A DNA stretch of 6,140 bases from Alphaproteobacteria bacterium. Lineage in GTDB: Bacteria > Pseudomonadota > Alphaproteobacteria > Sphingomonadales > Rhodothalassiaceae. The stretch's first letter is position 1. Every line of letters begins with the position of its first letter. The stretch lies in the NCBI GenBank assembly GCA_003695555.1, contig RFIU01000325.1, forward strand, positions 1 through 6,140, in the 5' to 3' direction. The position numbers and the translations under genes are program-made. Positions 6,081 through 6,140 of the stretch are shown here, piece by piece. The notes beneath the pieces were generated by a model. It did no database searches and was not told where the DNA came from. It worked only from the letters and a program-made list of their open reading frames with translations.

Positions 6081-6140
6081 TCAGCGGATATAGGCGAAGG
6101 GACGCTCCACCTTCAGATCCCGATAGCGGTCCCTGAGTTC
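6081..6140 (-). CDS. C-terminal end of an unidentified convergent gene
   Basis: On the minus strand the frame is open from the right edge to a TGA at 6083-6081, giving 19 codons: ELRDRYRDL then KVERPFAYIR. The charged helix followed by a short hydrophobic end looks like a real C-terminus, and a convergent gene fits the lack of any plus-strand gene after atpI. The piece is too short to identify the protein, and a frame this short could be open by chance. Confidence 0.4.
   Translation of the reverse strand, partial: ELRDRYRDLKVERPFAYIR

Noticed and set aside
6053..6136. GTG overlapping the atpI stop, as a possible coupled downstream gene
   Set aside because: The frame closes after 27 codons and the peptide has no resemblance to atpB or any membrane protein.

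Overview
The window reads as chromosomal core DNA from a high-GC alphaproteobacterium. The evidence is protein type rather than any single marker: an SMC with the alphaproteobacterial form of hinge, a DUF721/DciA protein, a DsbA-like protein with a second cysteine pair, and the tight AtpI type found in that class. Codons favour G or C in third position throughout. I cannot name the order or genus.

Layout. On the minus strand at the left edge is the N-terminal part of the adenine DNA glycosylase gene mutY (starts at 538, runs off at base 1). About 80 bases separate it from a divergent, mostly co-directional plus-strand set: a DUF721/DciA-type gene (620-1219), a 169-base gap with several DNA motifs, a lipoprotein DsbA-type thiol oxidoreductase (1389-2138), smc (2191-5718) and an atpI-like gene (5715-6056) that overlaps the smc stop by four bases. 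A convergent minus-strand reading frame ends at 6081; only its last 19 codons are in the window.

How they fit. Three genes concern chromosome upkeep: MutY removes adenine mispaired with 8-oxoguanine, the DciA-type protein is expected to help load the replicative helicase DnaB, and SMC compacts and resolves the replicated chromosome. The DsbA-like lipoprotein (thiol-disulfide chemistry in the envelope) and AtpI (assembly of F-type ATP synthase) have no obvious shared pathway with them. The dsbA-smc-atpI spacing (52 bases, then a 4-base overlap) suggests one transcript, probably started in the 1220-1388 gap.

I found no CRISPR array, tRNA, rRNA, insertion sequence, phage gene or evident new system. 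The points most worth a second look are a pair of small dyads covering the presumed promoter and start codon of the DciA gene, a local cluster of GANTC sites just before dsbA-smc, the coupling of atpI to smc without atpB after it, and the second cysteine pair in the DsbA lipoprotein.
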